Counted from the stretch's first letter, positions 8,060-14,849 are shown. The stretch: DNA of 20,568 bases from Pseudomonadota bacterium (GCA_023387585.1 JAEWHZ010000280.1:1-20568), one strand, 5' to 3'. Translations and numbers: made by a program. The notes: generated by a model not told the origin, from the letters alone.

Positions 8060-9325
8060 TCAGGTGTTCATCGAATCGAAGAAATCGGAATTCGTCTTGG
8101 TCTGGCGCACCTTGTCCATCAGGAACTCCATCGCATCGATGGTACCCATCGGGTTGAGGATGCGGCGCAGGACATACATCTTTTTGAGGATGTCCGGCTC
8201 GACCAGCAGCTCTTCCTTGCGGGTGCCCGATTTGGTGATGTCGAGCGCGGGGAAGACGCGCTTGTCGGCGACCTTGCGGTCGAGAACGATTTCCGAGTTG
8301 CCCGTGCCCTTGAACTCTTCGAAGATCACCTCGTCCATGCGGCTGCCGGTGTCGATCAGCGCCGTCGAGATGATGGTCAGCGAGCCGCCACCCTCGATAT
8401 TGCGCGCCGCGCCGAAGAAGCGCTTGGGTCGCTGCAGGGCATTGGCGTCGACGCCGCCGGTCAAAACCTTGCCCGAGCTCGGCACCACGGTGTTGTAGGC
8501 GCGTCCCAGGCGAGTGATGGAATCGAGCAGGATCACGACGTCGCGCTTGTGTTCGACCAGCCGCTTCGCCTTTTCGATGACCATCTCCGCAACCTGCACG
8601 TGGCGGCTGGCCGGCTCGTCGAAGGTCGAGGAGATCACCTCGCCGCGCACCGAGCGCTGCATATCGGTGACCTCTTCCGGCCGCTCGTCGATCAGCAGCA
8701 CGATCAGATAGCATTCGGGGTGGTTGCTGGCGATCGACTGGGCGATGTTCTGCAACAGGACGGTCTTGCCGGTGCGCGGCGGGGCGACGATCAGCGCGCG
8801 CTGGCCCTTGCCCAGCGGGGTGACCAGGTCGAGGATGCGTGCCGAACGGTCCTTGACGGTCGGGTCGGGCAGCTCGAGATGCAGCCGCTGGTCGGGATAG
8901 AGCGGGGTCAGGTTGTCGAAATTGATCTTGTGGCGGACCTTTTCGGGGTCCTCGAAATTGATGGTGTTGACCTTGAGCAGCGCGAAATAGCGCTCGCCAT
9001 CCTTGGGGGAGCGGATCTGGCCCTCGACCGTGTCCCCGGTCCGCAACCCGAAGCGTCTAATCTGGCTGGGGCTGACATAGATGTCGTCCGGCCCTGGCAG
9101 ATAGTTGGCGTCGGGGGAGCGCAGGAAGCCGAATCCATCGGACAGGATCTCGACCACGCCTTCGCCGGTTATGTCGACCTCACGCGCCGCCAGTTCCTTA
9201 AGGATGGCGAACATGAGTTCCTGCTTGCGCATGGTCGAGGCGTTCTCGACTTGGTGTTCTTCCGCAAAGGCAAGCAATTCGGCGGGAGACTTGGCTTTAA
9301 GCTCGCTGAGCTTGAGATTCTGCAT
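8060..9325 (-). CDS. rho: Transcription termination factor Rho
   Basis: Hexameric RNA helicase that ends transcription of untranslated RNA, 421 residues. Domains: N-terminal helical Rho_N (LKLSELKAKSPAELLAFAEEH, 4-24); cold-shock-like RNA-binding domain, about 52-118 (EGVVEILSDGFGFLRSP, YVSPSQIRRFGLRTGD); and a RecA-type ATPase with Walker A APPRTGKT (181-188), Walker B VVILLDSITR (263-272), a Q-loop around 278-290 and an R-loop FKGTGNSE (338-345). I chose ATG 9325 (MQNLKLSELKAKSP), the universal alphaproteobacterial N-terminus. The frame is open to about 9424, but that extension is proline-rich and unlike Rho. The 206-base leader holds a parS-like site. Rho genes are often autoregulated through their leader, but I see no specific structure here that shows it. 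Confidence 0.97.
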   Translation of the reverse strand: MQNLKLSELKAKSPAELLAFAEEHQVENASTMRKQELMFAILKELAAREVDITGEGVVEILSDGFGFLRSPDANYLPGPDDIYVSPSQIRRFGLRTGDTVEGQIRSPKDGERYFALLKVNTINFEDPEKVRHKINFDNLTPLYPDQRLHLELPDPTVKDRSARILDLVTPLGKGQRALIVAPPRTGKTVLLQNIAQSIASNHPECYLIVLLIDERPEEVTDMQRSVRGEVISSTFDEPASRHVQVAEMVIEKAKRLVEHKRDVVILLDSITRLGRAYNTVVPSSGKVLTGGVDANALQRPKRFFGAARNIEGGGSLTIISTALIDTGSRMDEVIFEEFKGTGNSEIVLDRKVADKRVFPALDITKSGTRKEELLVEPDILKKMYVLRRILNPMGTIDAMEFLMDKVRQTKTNSDFFDSMNT

Positions 9326-9488
9326 GGACCGGTTGAACCTGGTGGCAGTCGAAGGAGGGAAGCGAATAAGGAGGGGGATCACCAGCCCGGGCAGCCCATC
9401 ATGGTTCGGCCGCGCACCAGGCAATGCGAATGCGCCTCACATAACCTGCCGAATACCTCAATTCAAGCATTTCGCGACGATGTGCGGC

Positions 9489-9504
9489 GGATTCACGTGA
9501 AACG
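9489..9504 (-). promoter_or_regulatory. parS-like ParB-binding site 4, in the hemJ-rho gap
   Basis: On the minus strand this reads CGTTTCACGTGAATCC. It shares the 14-base core GTTTCACGTGAATC with sites 1 and 3 but differs from the consensus 16-mer at three positions. It is the weakest of the four matches and the closest to the predicted origin (about 1.5 kb). Its orientation is opposite to sites 1 and 3. Confidence 0.72.
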
Positions 9505-9531
9505 GGATTCCTGCAGGCGTTGCCGGAAACC

Positions 9532-9957
9532 CTAGAAAGGCCGCACGATCACCGCGATGACGATGCCGACCATCATCAGTGTCGGGACCTCGTTGATGGC
9601 GCGGAAATAGCGCGAGGATTTCACGTTGCGGTCCTCGGCGAAGGCGCGCAGATGCCTTGCCAGCATGCCGTGATAGCCCGACAGAGCGATGACCAGCGCC
9701 GCCTTCAGCCACACCCAGCCCCAGGAGAAGCTGACAGCCTGAAACCCGACCACCAGCCACAGCCCGAACACCCAGGCGGCGATCATCGCCGGCGTGGTAA
9801 TGGCGCGGAACAGCCTGCGCTCCATGACCTTGAAGGTCTCAGACTTCTCCGAGCCCGGCGCCGCATCGGCATGGTAGACGAACAGGCGCGGCAGATAGAG
9901 CAGCCCCGCCATCCAGGCGATCACTGCGATCACATGCAGCGCCTTCACCCACTCCAT
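9532..9957 (-). CDS. hemJ: Protoporphyrinogen IX oxidase HemJ
   Basis: Small integral membrane protein of 141 residues in the HemJ/UPF0093 family. It oxidises protoporphyrinogen IX to protoporphyrin IX in bacteria that lack HemG and HemY. Four hydrophobic segments are visible, around residues 4-24, 52-75, 79-95 and 122-139. Family features include KALHVIAVIAWMAGLLYLPRLFVYH, with conserved histidines, Trp15 and LPRLFVYH; a charged loop ERRLFRAITTPAM; and FRAINEVPTLMM near the C-terminus. The ATG at 9957 is 27 bases after the hemE stop. The two genes thus form a haem-synthesis pair: HemE makes coproporphyrinogen III and HemJ acts two steps later. No other haem gene is in the window. Confidence 0.93.
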   Translation of the reverse strand: MEWVKALHVIAVIAWMAGLLYLPRLFVYHADAAPGSEKSETFKVMERRLFRAITTPAMIAAWVFGLWLVVGFQAVSFSWGWVWLKAALVIALSGYHGMLARHLRAFAEDRNVKSSRYFRAINEVPTLMMVGIVIAVIVRPF

Positions 9958-9984
9958 TCTTTTGATCCTTCGGTCTGGTGATCC

Positions 9985-11022
9985 TCAGCCGGCATGGGCC
10001 TTGACCAGCGCCACGAGCGCCTCGACATGGGCGATCGGGGTCTGCGGCACGATGCCGTGGCCGAGATTGAAGATATGCGGGCGAGCGGCGAAACCTTCGA
10101 GAATTTGCCGCGCCCGCTCGCGCATCGCATCGCCGCCGACCACCAGCCGCAGCGGATCGAGATTGCCCTGCACCGGCAGGTTTTCGGGCAAAGCCCCATT
10201 TACAAAGCCCGCCGGCACCGCGGTATCGAGGCCGAGGGCGGAAACCCCGGTCTCGGCGATATAGCGCGGCAGCAGCCCTGCGGCACCACGCGGAAAGCCG
10301 ATGATCGGAAAGTCCGGATGCTTTGCCCGAACGCCCTCGACGATGCGACGATTCGGCGCAATCACGCAGCGGGCGAAAAGCTCCTCGTCGAGATTGAGCG
10401 CCCAGCTCTCGAAAAGCTGGATCACATCGGCGCCGGCCTCGATCTGCCCGAGCAGATAGGCGATGCTGGCTTCGACGAGCTTGTCGACGAGCTTTCCGAA
10501 CGCTTCCGGCTGGCCCAGCGCGAACAGTCGCGCCGCCGCCTGATCGGTGGAACCCTGTCCGGCGATCATGTAGGTCGCGACCGTCCAGGGCGAACCGCAA
10601 AAGCCGATCAGCGTCTTGTCGGGCGCAAGGCCGGCCTTCACGCGCCTCACCGTCTCGAACACCGGTGCCAGCCTTTCGCTCACCGCTGCCGGATCGAGCG
10701 CTGCCACCCCTTCAATACCGATCGGATCCAGTCGCGGCCCCTCGCCCTCGACGAAGCGCACTTGCTGGCCCATCGCGTCGGGAATGACGAGAATGTCGGA
10801 AAACAGGATTGCCGCATCGAGATCGAACCGCCGCAAGGGCTGCAGCGTGACTTCGGCGGCCAGTTCAGGCGTATAACATAGCGACAGGAAGCCCCCGGCC
10901 TTCTCGCGGACCGCCCGGTATTCCGGCAGGTAGCGGCCTGCCTGGCGCATGATCCACATGGCGGGGCGCGGCTGGCGCTCTCCCAGAACCGTCGCCAGCA
11001 GCGGCTTGTGCACGGCGCTCAC
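9985..11022 (-). CDS. hemE: Uroporphyrinogen decarboxylase
   Basis: Cytoplasmic enzyme that removes four carboxyl groups from uroporphyrinogen III to give coproporphyrinogen III. From the chosen start it has 345 residues. Both family signatures are present: MWIMRQAGRYLPEYR (about 22-36) and IGFCGSPWTVATYMI (about 139-153). The substrate-site segment FSDILVIPDAMG follows the usual spacing. I chose GTG at 11022 because GGAGGG lies 7 bases upstream (11030-11035). A longer TTG start at 11037 overlaps that ribosome-binding site and is unlikely. The gene faces the predicted replication origin with its 5' end, as hemE does in Caulobacter, where the hemE promoter lies within the origin. I could not identify a convincing promoter by eye here. 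Confidence 0.96.
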   Translation of the reverse strand: MSAVHKPLLATVLGERQPRPAMWIMRQAGRYLPEYRAVREKAGGFLSLCYTPELAAEVTLQPLRRFDLDAAILFSDILVIPDAMGQQVRFVEGEGPRLDPIGIEGVAALDPAAVSERLAPVFETVRRVKAGLAPDKTLIGFCGSPWTVATYMIAGQGSTDQAAARLFALGQPEAFGKLVDKLVEASIAYLLGQIEAGADVIQLFESWALNLDEELFARCVIAPNRRIVEGVRAKHPDFPIIGFPRGAAGLLPRYIAETGVSALGLDTAVPAGFVNGALPENLPVQGNLDPLRLVVGGDAMRERARQILEGFAARPHIFNLGHGIVPQTPIAHVEALVALVKAHAG

Positions 11023-11040
11023 CGGAAAACCCTCCAACCG

Positions 11041-11075
11041 GAATAAGAGTCTTTTCTTTTAATCATCATCATCAT
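11041..11075. other. AT-rich tract with (ATC)n run; candidate DNA-unwinding element
   Basis: Against a strongly GC-rich background this stretch is A/T-dominated: a T-rich run (CTTTTCTTTTAA, 11051-11062) followed by about four tandem ATC triplets (11062-11075). It lies at the hemE side of the predicted origin, next to a GAGTC site. Its position and composition suit a DNA-unwinding element, but it could also simply be the hemE promoter or leader. Confidence 0.45.
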
Positions 11076-11155
11076 GGTGGTGTTTTGCCGTAATTCCCGC
11101 CAGCCCACAACGCGCACCCGCTGGGGCCAAAGGGCGCATGCCTTCCCGGGGCTGC

Positions 11156-11164
11156 TGTGCAAAA
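11156..11164 (-). promoter_or_regulatory. DnaA box candidate
   Basis: The minus strand reads TTTTGCACA, an exact match to the relaxed DnaA-box consensus TTWTNCACA. It lies 41 bases from the CtrA-type site at 11205. Confidence 0.6.
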
Positions 11165-11204
11165 CGCAAATCGTCTTTGCCGTGGAGTCCCCGCTGGCCA
11201 GAGG

Positions 11205-11219
11205 TTAACAAAGGGTTAA
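11205..11219. promoter_or_regulatory. CtrA-type binding site, TTAA-N7-TTAA
   Basis: TTAACAAAGGGTTAA is a perfect TTAA-N7-TTAA, the consensus for the alphaproteobacterial cell-cycle regulator CtrA. In Caulobacter, CtrA occupies such sites in the origin and blocks initiation. The match lies in the middle of the predicted origin, which raises its likelihood. Confidence 0.7.
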
Positions 11220-11283
11220 TGCCGTCAAGCCCTGTTGAGCCCCGTCTCCTTTCCTGTTGGACACCGATCGGACGGCATGGCGG

Positions 11284-11292
11284 TTTTCCCCA
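11284..11292 (+). promoter_or_regulatory. Weak DnaA box candidate
   Basis: TTTTCCCCA differs from TTWTNCACA at one position (the seventh base is C instead of A). It counts only because of its place in the predicted origin. Confidence 0.35.
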
Positions 11293-11336
11293 CTGTCACC
11301 ACAACCCCGGCGGCAGACACCCGGCAGGCCGGGCTG

Positions 11337-11351
11337 TTAACGCTTCGTTTA
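11337..11351. promoter_or_regulatory. Degenerate CtrA-type site
   Basis: TTAACGCTTCGTTTA has one perfect TTAA half-site and a second half-site with one mismatch (TTTA followed by CC), at the correct 7-base spacing. It is 118 bases beyond the perfect site. Confidence 0.4.
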
Positions 11352-11428
11352 CCAATGTGGATCGATCTGCCGATCCGGCCAAACTGTCCCCAGCGCTGCA
11401 CAGCACCCCCTTGAGCGCGGTCGAACAG

Positions 11429-11437
11429 TGTGGAAAA
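11429..11437 (-). promoter_or_regulatory. DnaA box candidate, just upstream of maf
   Basis: The minus strand reads TTTTCCACA, an exact match to TTWTNCACA and one base from the strong box TTATCCACA. It ends 12 bases before the maf start, so bound DnaA could also affect maf expression. Confidence 0.62.
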
Positions 11438-11449
11438 CCTCTTGCCGAC

Positions 11450-12058
11450 ATGCTCACGCTCGCTTCCCAAAGTGCCACGCGCCGCGCGCTTCTCGAAGGT
11501 GCCGGCCTCAAGCTCGCCACGGCCCCGCCTTCTGTGGATGAACGCGCCATCGAAGCCGAGGCGCAGGCCAGCGGCGCCGATCCGGTGGACATCGCCCTTC
11601 TGCTCGCCAAGGCCAAGGCGCTTTCGGTGTCGAACCAGCGCCCCGGTACGCTGGTGATCGGCGCCGACCAGACCCTGTCGCTCGGGCTCGAGCGATTCCA
11701 CAAGCCCTCCGATCTCGACGCCGCCCGCGAGCAGCTGACCAGGCTGCGCGGCAAGACCCATCGCCTGCATGCCGCCGTCGCCATCGCCCGGTTCGGCGAA
11801 TTGCTGTGGACCGACGTGCAGTCGGCCGAACTCACTTTGCGCGATTTCTCCGATGCCGAGCGCGATGCCGTGCTGGCGCAGGAGGGCGAGGCGGTGCTGG
11901 GTTCGGTCGGCGGCTACCGGCTCGAGGGCCCCTCCATCCGCCTGTTCGCCTCGGTGGTGGGCGATTATTTCACCATTCTCGGCCTGCCGCTGTTGCCGCT
12001 GCTCGCCGCCCTGCGCGAGATCGCGCCGGAAGAACTGAACGGCGCCATCTCCGCATGA
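11450..12058 (+). CDS. maf: Maf-family nucleoside triphosphate pyrophosphatase
   Basis: Maf/YceF-family house-cleaning enzyme of 202 residues, which hydrolyses modified or non-canonical nucleoside triphosphates to monophosphates. Family features: the N-terminal LASQSATRRALLEGAGL (Maf SxSxxR motif), DERAIEAEA around residue 34, VIGADQTLSLG (the GAD aspartate) and GKTHRLHAAVAI. Also present are GGYRLEGPSIRLFASVVGDYFTILGLPL, the conserved end segment. The GADQ form points to the YceF-like branch more than to YhdE. The frame is open far upstream, but ATG 11450 is where family similarity begins; no clear Shine-Dalgarno is visible and a DnaA box lies just upstream. The stop overlaps the aroE start (ATGA). 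The exact substrate cannot be read from sequence. Confidence 0.93.
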   Translation: MLTLASQSATRRALLEGAGLKLATAPPSVDERAIEAEAQASGADPVDIALLLAKAKALSVSNQRPGTLVIGADQTLSLGLERFHKPSDLDAAREQLTRLRGKTHRLHAAVAIARFGELLWTDVQSAELTLRDFSDAERDAVLAQEGEAVLGSVGGYRLEGPSIRLFASVVGDYFTILGLPLLPLLAALREIAPEELNGAISA

Positions 12059-12894
12059 GCATTCCTGCCCCGCCGCGGGCCTTCGTCATCGGCCACCCCA
12101 TAAAACATTCGCGCTCGCCGCTGATCCATGGCAGCTGGCTCACAAGCCACGGAATCGAAGGGTCCTATGAAGCCATAGATATCGCGCCCGACGCCCTGCC
12201 CGGCTTCATGGCGCAGCTGCGCGAGGGCAAATGGCGCGGCGGCAACGTCACCATTCCCCATAAGGAAGCGGTCTTCGCCCTCTGCGATGCGGTCGATCCG
12301 CTGGCCGAAAAGATCGGTGCGGCCAACACGCTGGTGCGCCGCGAGAATGGCGGCATCTGGGGCACCAATACCGACTATGTCGGCTTTCTGAACAATCTCG
12401 ACCAGCAGGCGCCCGGCTGGTCCGAGAACCTGTCGCGTACCATCGTGCTCGGTGCCGGTGGGGCGTCGCGCGCCATCCTCGTCGCCCTGATCGAGCGCGG
12501 TATCGGCGATATCCGCCTGCTCAACCGCAGCGTCGACAAGGCCGAGGCGCTGGCGACCTCCTTCGGTGGCGGCATCGTGCCGGGTCCGCTCGCCGATTTC
12601 ACCGCGCTGGCGCCCGAAGCCGGGCTGGTGGTCAACACCACGGCGATCGGCATGCACGGCACGCGCTTCGAACGTCTCGATCTCGGCGCGCTGCCCGACA
12701 CGGCGCTGGTTACCGATATCGTCTACACCCCGCTCGTCACCCCGCTGCTCGCCGATGCCGCAGCGCGCGGATTGCGTGTGGTGGACGGGCTCGGCATGCT
12801 GCTGCATCAGGCCGTGCCCGGCTTCGAGGCCTGGTTCGGCCTGCGCCCCGAAGTGACGCCCGAATTGCGGGCACGCATCGAGGCCACCTTGTGA
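12055..12894 (+). CDS. aroE: Shikimate dehydrogenase
   Basis: NADPH-dependent reduction of 3-dehydroshikimate to shikimate in aromatic amino-acid synthesis; 279 residues. The N-terminal substrate domain shows IGHPIKHSRSPLIHG (the serine pair that binds shikimate), GGNVTIPHKE with the catalytic Lys at 70, and GTNTDYVGF with the catalytic Asp at 107. The NADP domain has the glycine loop GAGGASRA (133-140) followed by LLNRSVDKA, in which the NR segment usually selects NADP. GMLLHQAVPGFEAWFG near the C-terminus matches the family's conserved glutamine segment. Start ATG 12055 overlaps the maf stop, and the stop overlaps coaE as GTGA. All expected residues are present, so it looks active. Confidence 0.96.
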   Translation: MSIPAPPRAFVIGHPIKHSRSPLIHGSWLTSHGIEGSYEAIDIAPDALPGFMAQLREGKWRGGNVTIPHKEAVFALCDAVDPLAEKIGAANTLVRRENGGIWGTNTDYVGFLNNLDQQAPGWSENLSRTIVLGAGGASRAILVALIERGIGDIRLLNRSVDKAEALATSFGGGIVPGPLADFTALAPEAGLVVNTTAIGMHGTRFERLDLGALPDTALVTDIVYTPLVTPLLADAAARGLRVVDGLGMLLHQAVPGFEAWFGLRPEVTPELRARIEATL

Positions 12895-13496
12895 TCCGCA
12901 TCGGCCTGACCGGCTCCATGGCCACCGGCAAGACCACCGTGCTCGCCGAATTCGCCGCCCTCGGTGCCGCGACCGTGTCGGCCGACGATATCGTCCATCG
13001 CCTTTATCGCGGCGATGCCGTGGCGCCGCTGGAAAAAACCTTTCCCGGGGTCGTGGCGGATGGCGCGGTCGATCGCACCGCCCTGTCGCACGCTCTCGCA
13101 AAAAACCCCGCACGGCTCGCCGAGCTGGAAGCCATCGTCCACCCGATGGTGCGCGACGAGATCGCCCGCTTTCTCGCCGCCGCCGAGGCGCGCGGCGACG
13201 AATTGGCCGTGGTCGAGGTGCCGCTGCTGTTCGAAGCCGGGCATGACTACGGTTTCGATACCGTCGTCGTCACCGCCTGCGATCCGGAGATCCAGCGCCG
13301 GCGCATCCTCGAACGGTCGGGCATGACCGTGGATAAGCTCGAGGCCCTGCTTGCCCGCCAGCTCCCCCAGGCCGAAAAGAAGCGGCGCGCCGACCATGTC
13401 GTCGACACCTCGACCAGCCTTGCGGCGACCCGCGAACAGGTGCGCGCGCTCGTCGCCGCTCTCAAGGACAGGAGTTTGGGCAGCCGTGAAGCGTGA
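12891..13496 (+). CDS. coaE: Dephospho-CoA kinase
   Basis: Last step of coenzyme A synthesis, phosphorylating the ribose 3'-OH of dephospho-CoA; 201 residues. The P-loop is GSMATGKT at 8-15, where many bacteria have GxIGSGKS; the spacing and the GK[ST] are intact. SADDIVHRLY around 30-39 is the substrate-binding DAD-like motif, and EVPLLFE at 109-115 is the family signature. A lid region rich in Arg/Lys follows (QRRRILERSG). Start GTG 12891 overlaps the aroE stop. The end overlaps the dnaQ start by 11 bases, so coaE and dnaQ are tightly packed. Confidence 0.95.
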   Translation: MIRIGLTGSMATGKTTVLAEFAALGAATVSADDIVHRLYRGDAVAPLEKTFPGVVADGAVDRTALSHALAKNPARLAELEAIVHPMVRDEIARFLAAAEARGDELAVVEVPLLFEAGHDYGFDTVVVTACDPEIQRRRILERSGMTVDKLEALLARQLPQAEKKRRADHVVDTSTSLAATREQVRALVAALKDRSLGSREA

Positions 13497-14211
13497 AGTC
13501 GTACTCGATACCGAAACCACCGGATTGTCGGCGGCGACCGGCGACCGGCTGGTCGAGATCGGCTGCGTCGAGCTGATCAACCACGTGCCCACGGGCCGGC
13601 ATTTCCACCAATATATCAACCCCGAGCGCGACATGCCCGAAGACGCGCTGCGCGTGCACGGGCTGACCGAGGCCTTCCTGTCCGACAAGCCGCTCTTCGC
13701 CGCCGTCGCCGAGGACTTTCTGGCGTTCATCGACGATGCCACGCTGGTCATCCACAACGCGCCGTTCGACATGGGCTTTCTCAACGCCGAGTTCGAACGG
13801 GCGGGATTCGGCTCGCTGCGCAACGCGGTCATCGACACGGTAGCGCTGGCGCGCCAGGTCAATCCCGGCGCCCGTGCCAGCCTCGATGCGCTGTGCAAGC
13901 ATTACGGCATCGACAATTCGCGCCGCACGCTGCACGGCGCGCTGCTCGACAGCGAGATTCTGGCCGATGTCTATCTCGAGCTGATCGGCGGCCGCCAGGT
14001 CGGCCTGGCGCTGGTCGCCGAAACCCGCATCGCCGGCGAGACCGGCATGGCGGCCCGCGCTCCAGCGCGCCAGCGCCCGACGCCGCTTCCCGCGCGCCTC
14101 ACGGCGGAAGATATCGCCGATCACGCGCAAATGGTCGCGAGCCTCGGCGCGGATGCGGTCTGGAACCGCTATCTGGATAGAGAACGGGACGCGGTGGCCG
14201 CGTCCCGGTGA
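13486..14211 (+). CDS. dnaQ: DNA polymerase III epsilon subunit (3'-5' proofreading exonuclease)
   Basis: Proofreading subunit of the replicative polymerase, 241 residues. All DEDDh exonuclease motifs are present: Exo I DTETTG with Asp8 and Glu10, Exo II HNAPFDMGFLNAEF with Asp95, and Exo III HGALLDSEILADVY with His150 and Asp155. The C-terminal tail (about 175-241) would contact the alpha subunit. The start is GTG 13486 (KREVVLDTETTG), with GGAG 11 bases upstream at 13471-13474; longer in-frame starts would run into coaE without family similarity. Position beside the predicted origin places a replication gene close to where copying begins. Transcription probably ends in the palindrome at 14261-14306. 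Confidence 0.96.
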   Translation: MKREVVLDTETTGLSAATGDRLVEIGCVELINHVPTGRHFHQYINPERDMPEDALRVHGLTEAFLSDKPLFAAVAEDFLAFIDDATLVIHNAPFDMGFLNAEFERAGFGSLRNAVIDTVALARQVNPGARASLDALCKHYGIDNSRRTLHGALLDSEILADVYLELIGGRQVGLALVAETRIAGETGMAARAPARQRPTPLPARLTAEDIADHAQMVASLGADAVWNRYLDRERDAVAASR

Positions 14212-14260
14212 CCGCACGCGAAAATCGCCGGCGGCGAGAGCCCTAAGTCTTTGCCTTGTC

Positions 14261-14306
14261 GCGTTTTCCAACCGTAAAAGTGGGAGCCACTTTTTGCTGG
14301 AAACGC
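14261..14306. repeat. Long interrupted palindrome between dnaQ and secB; terminator and likely dispersed repeat
   Basis: The inner hairpin is perfect: AAAAGTGG (14276-14283), loop GAG, CCACTTTT (14287-14294), followed by one more T. An outer pair, GCGTTTTCCA (14261-14270) against TGGAAACGC (14298-14306), extends the stem with a bulge. Since dnaQ and secB converge here, it can end transcription from both sides. The A/T-tailed stem with GGAAACGC flanks resembles palindromic repeats that I recall from many Hyphomicrobiales intergenic regions. Whether it is dispersed in this genome cannot be seen from one window. Confidence 0.65.
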
Positions 14307-14312
14307 TTAAAC

Positions 14313-14849
14313 TCAGTTCAGCTTGCCGGGCTCTTCGCCATTGGCGGCCGGTGCGGCGGCGGGCTGCGTGCCCTGCTGCTGGGCGGCGAGCTGGGCCAGC
14401 TTCTGGCGGTAGACGTTGACGAAATCCACCGGCGGCAGCATCAGCGGCATGAAGCCGCCATTCATGATCGTCGTCGCCAGCGTCTGGCGCGCGAAGGGGA
14501 AGATCAGCTTGGCCGCCTCGATCTCTAGATAGATCGGCAGCTGGTTTTCCGGGATGTTCTTGACCTGCACGATGGCGCCATAGACCAGCTCGCAATTGTA
14601 GACGACGCTGTCGCCGCGCTGCGCTTTGGCCTTGAGGGTGATCTCGACCGCATAGACGTCGTCGTTCTGCTTGCGCACCGCGACGCCGAGCGAATAGTTG
14701 ATCGTCGGATTGGTCGGATTGGGCAGGATCGAGCCCGGCGCGTTGGGGTTCTCGAACGACAGGTCGCGCACATACTGGCCGACCATGACGAGCGAGGGCG
14801 CCGCCTGCGCGGCATCGGCTGCGGTGGCGCCTTGGGTGTCGTCGGTCAT
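14313..14849 (-). CDS. secB: Protein-export chaperone SecB
   Basis: Homotetrameric cytoplasmic chaperone that keeps pre-proteins unfolded and passes them to SecA for export; 178 residues. Family features: QYVRDLSFENPNAPGSI near residue 25, DVYAVEITLKAKAQRGDSVVYNCELVYGAIVQVKNIPENQL in the beta core, and the conserved LIFPFARQTLATTIMNGGFMPLMLPPVDF toward the C-terminus. An Ala/Gln/Pro-rich tail follows. ATG 14849 has AGGA about 6 bases upstream. The gene lies 84 bases downstream of fxsA on the same strand, an order often seen in this group, so the two are probably co-transcribed. Confidence 0.96.
   Translation of the reverse strand: MTDDTQGATAADAAQAAPSLVMVGQYVRDLSFENPNAPGSILPNPTNPTINYSLGVAVRKQNDDVYAVEITLKAKAQRGDSVVYNCELVYGAIVQVKNIPENQLPIYLEIEAAKLIFPFARQTLATTIMNGGFMPLMLPPVDFVNVYRQKLAQLAAQQQGTQPAAAPAANGEEPGKLN

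Larger units (their letters stand above)
11023..11449. other. Predicted chromosomal replication origin (oriC)
   Basis: This 427-base gene-free stretch between the divergent hemE and maf genes is the largest gap in the window. In Caulobacter crescentus the mapped origin lies immediately beside hemE, and hemE-flanking origins are accepted for other alphaproteobacteria. Sequence support: exact matches to the DnaA box TTWTNCACA on the minus strand at 11156-11164 and 11429-11437; a one-mismatch box at 11284-11292; a perfect CtrA-type TTAA-N7-TTAA at 11205-11219 and a degenerate one at 11337-11351; an AT-rich tract at 11041-11075; and two GANTC methylation sites at 11047-11051 and 11185-11189. parS sites and parAB lie to one side, and most flanking genes read away from it. 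Exact boundaries and function are inferred. Confidence 0.82.

Noticed and set aside
9326..9424. N-terminal extension of Rho
   Set aside because: It is proline-rich with no Rho similarity. MQNLKLSELK at 9325 is the normal alphaproteobacterial start.
11062..11075. The (ATC)n run as a DnaA-trio element
   Set aside because: DnaA-trios need repeats of 3'-GAT-5' (5'-TAG-3') in a defined orientation; neither strand here gives TAG repeats.
11138..11449. Open frame running into maf through the predicted origin
   Set aside because: Its residues do not resemble Maf, PpsR/DUF299 or any family I know. Family similarity starts at ATG 11450.
13328..13336. DnaA-box-like TTATCCACG (minus strand) in coaE
   Set aside because: It is one base off the strong box, but isolated inside a coding gene about 2 kb from the other signals; chance is likely.
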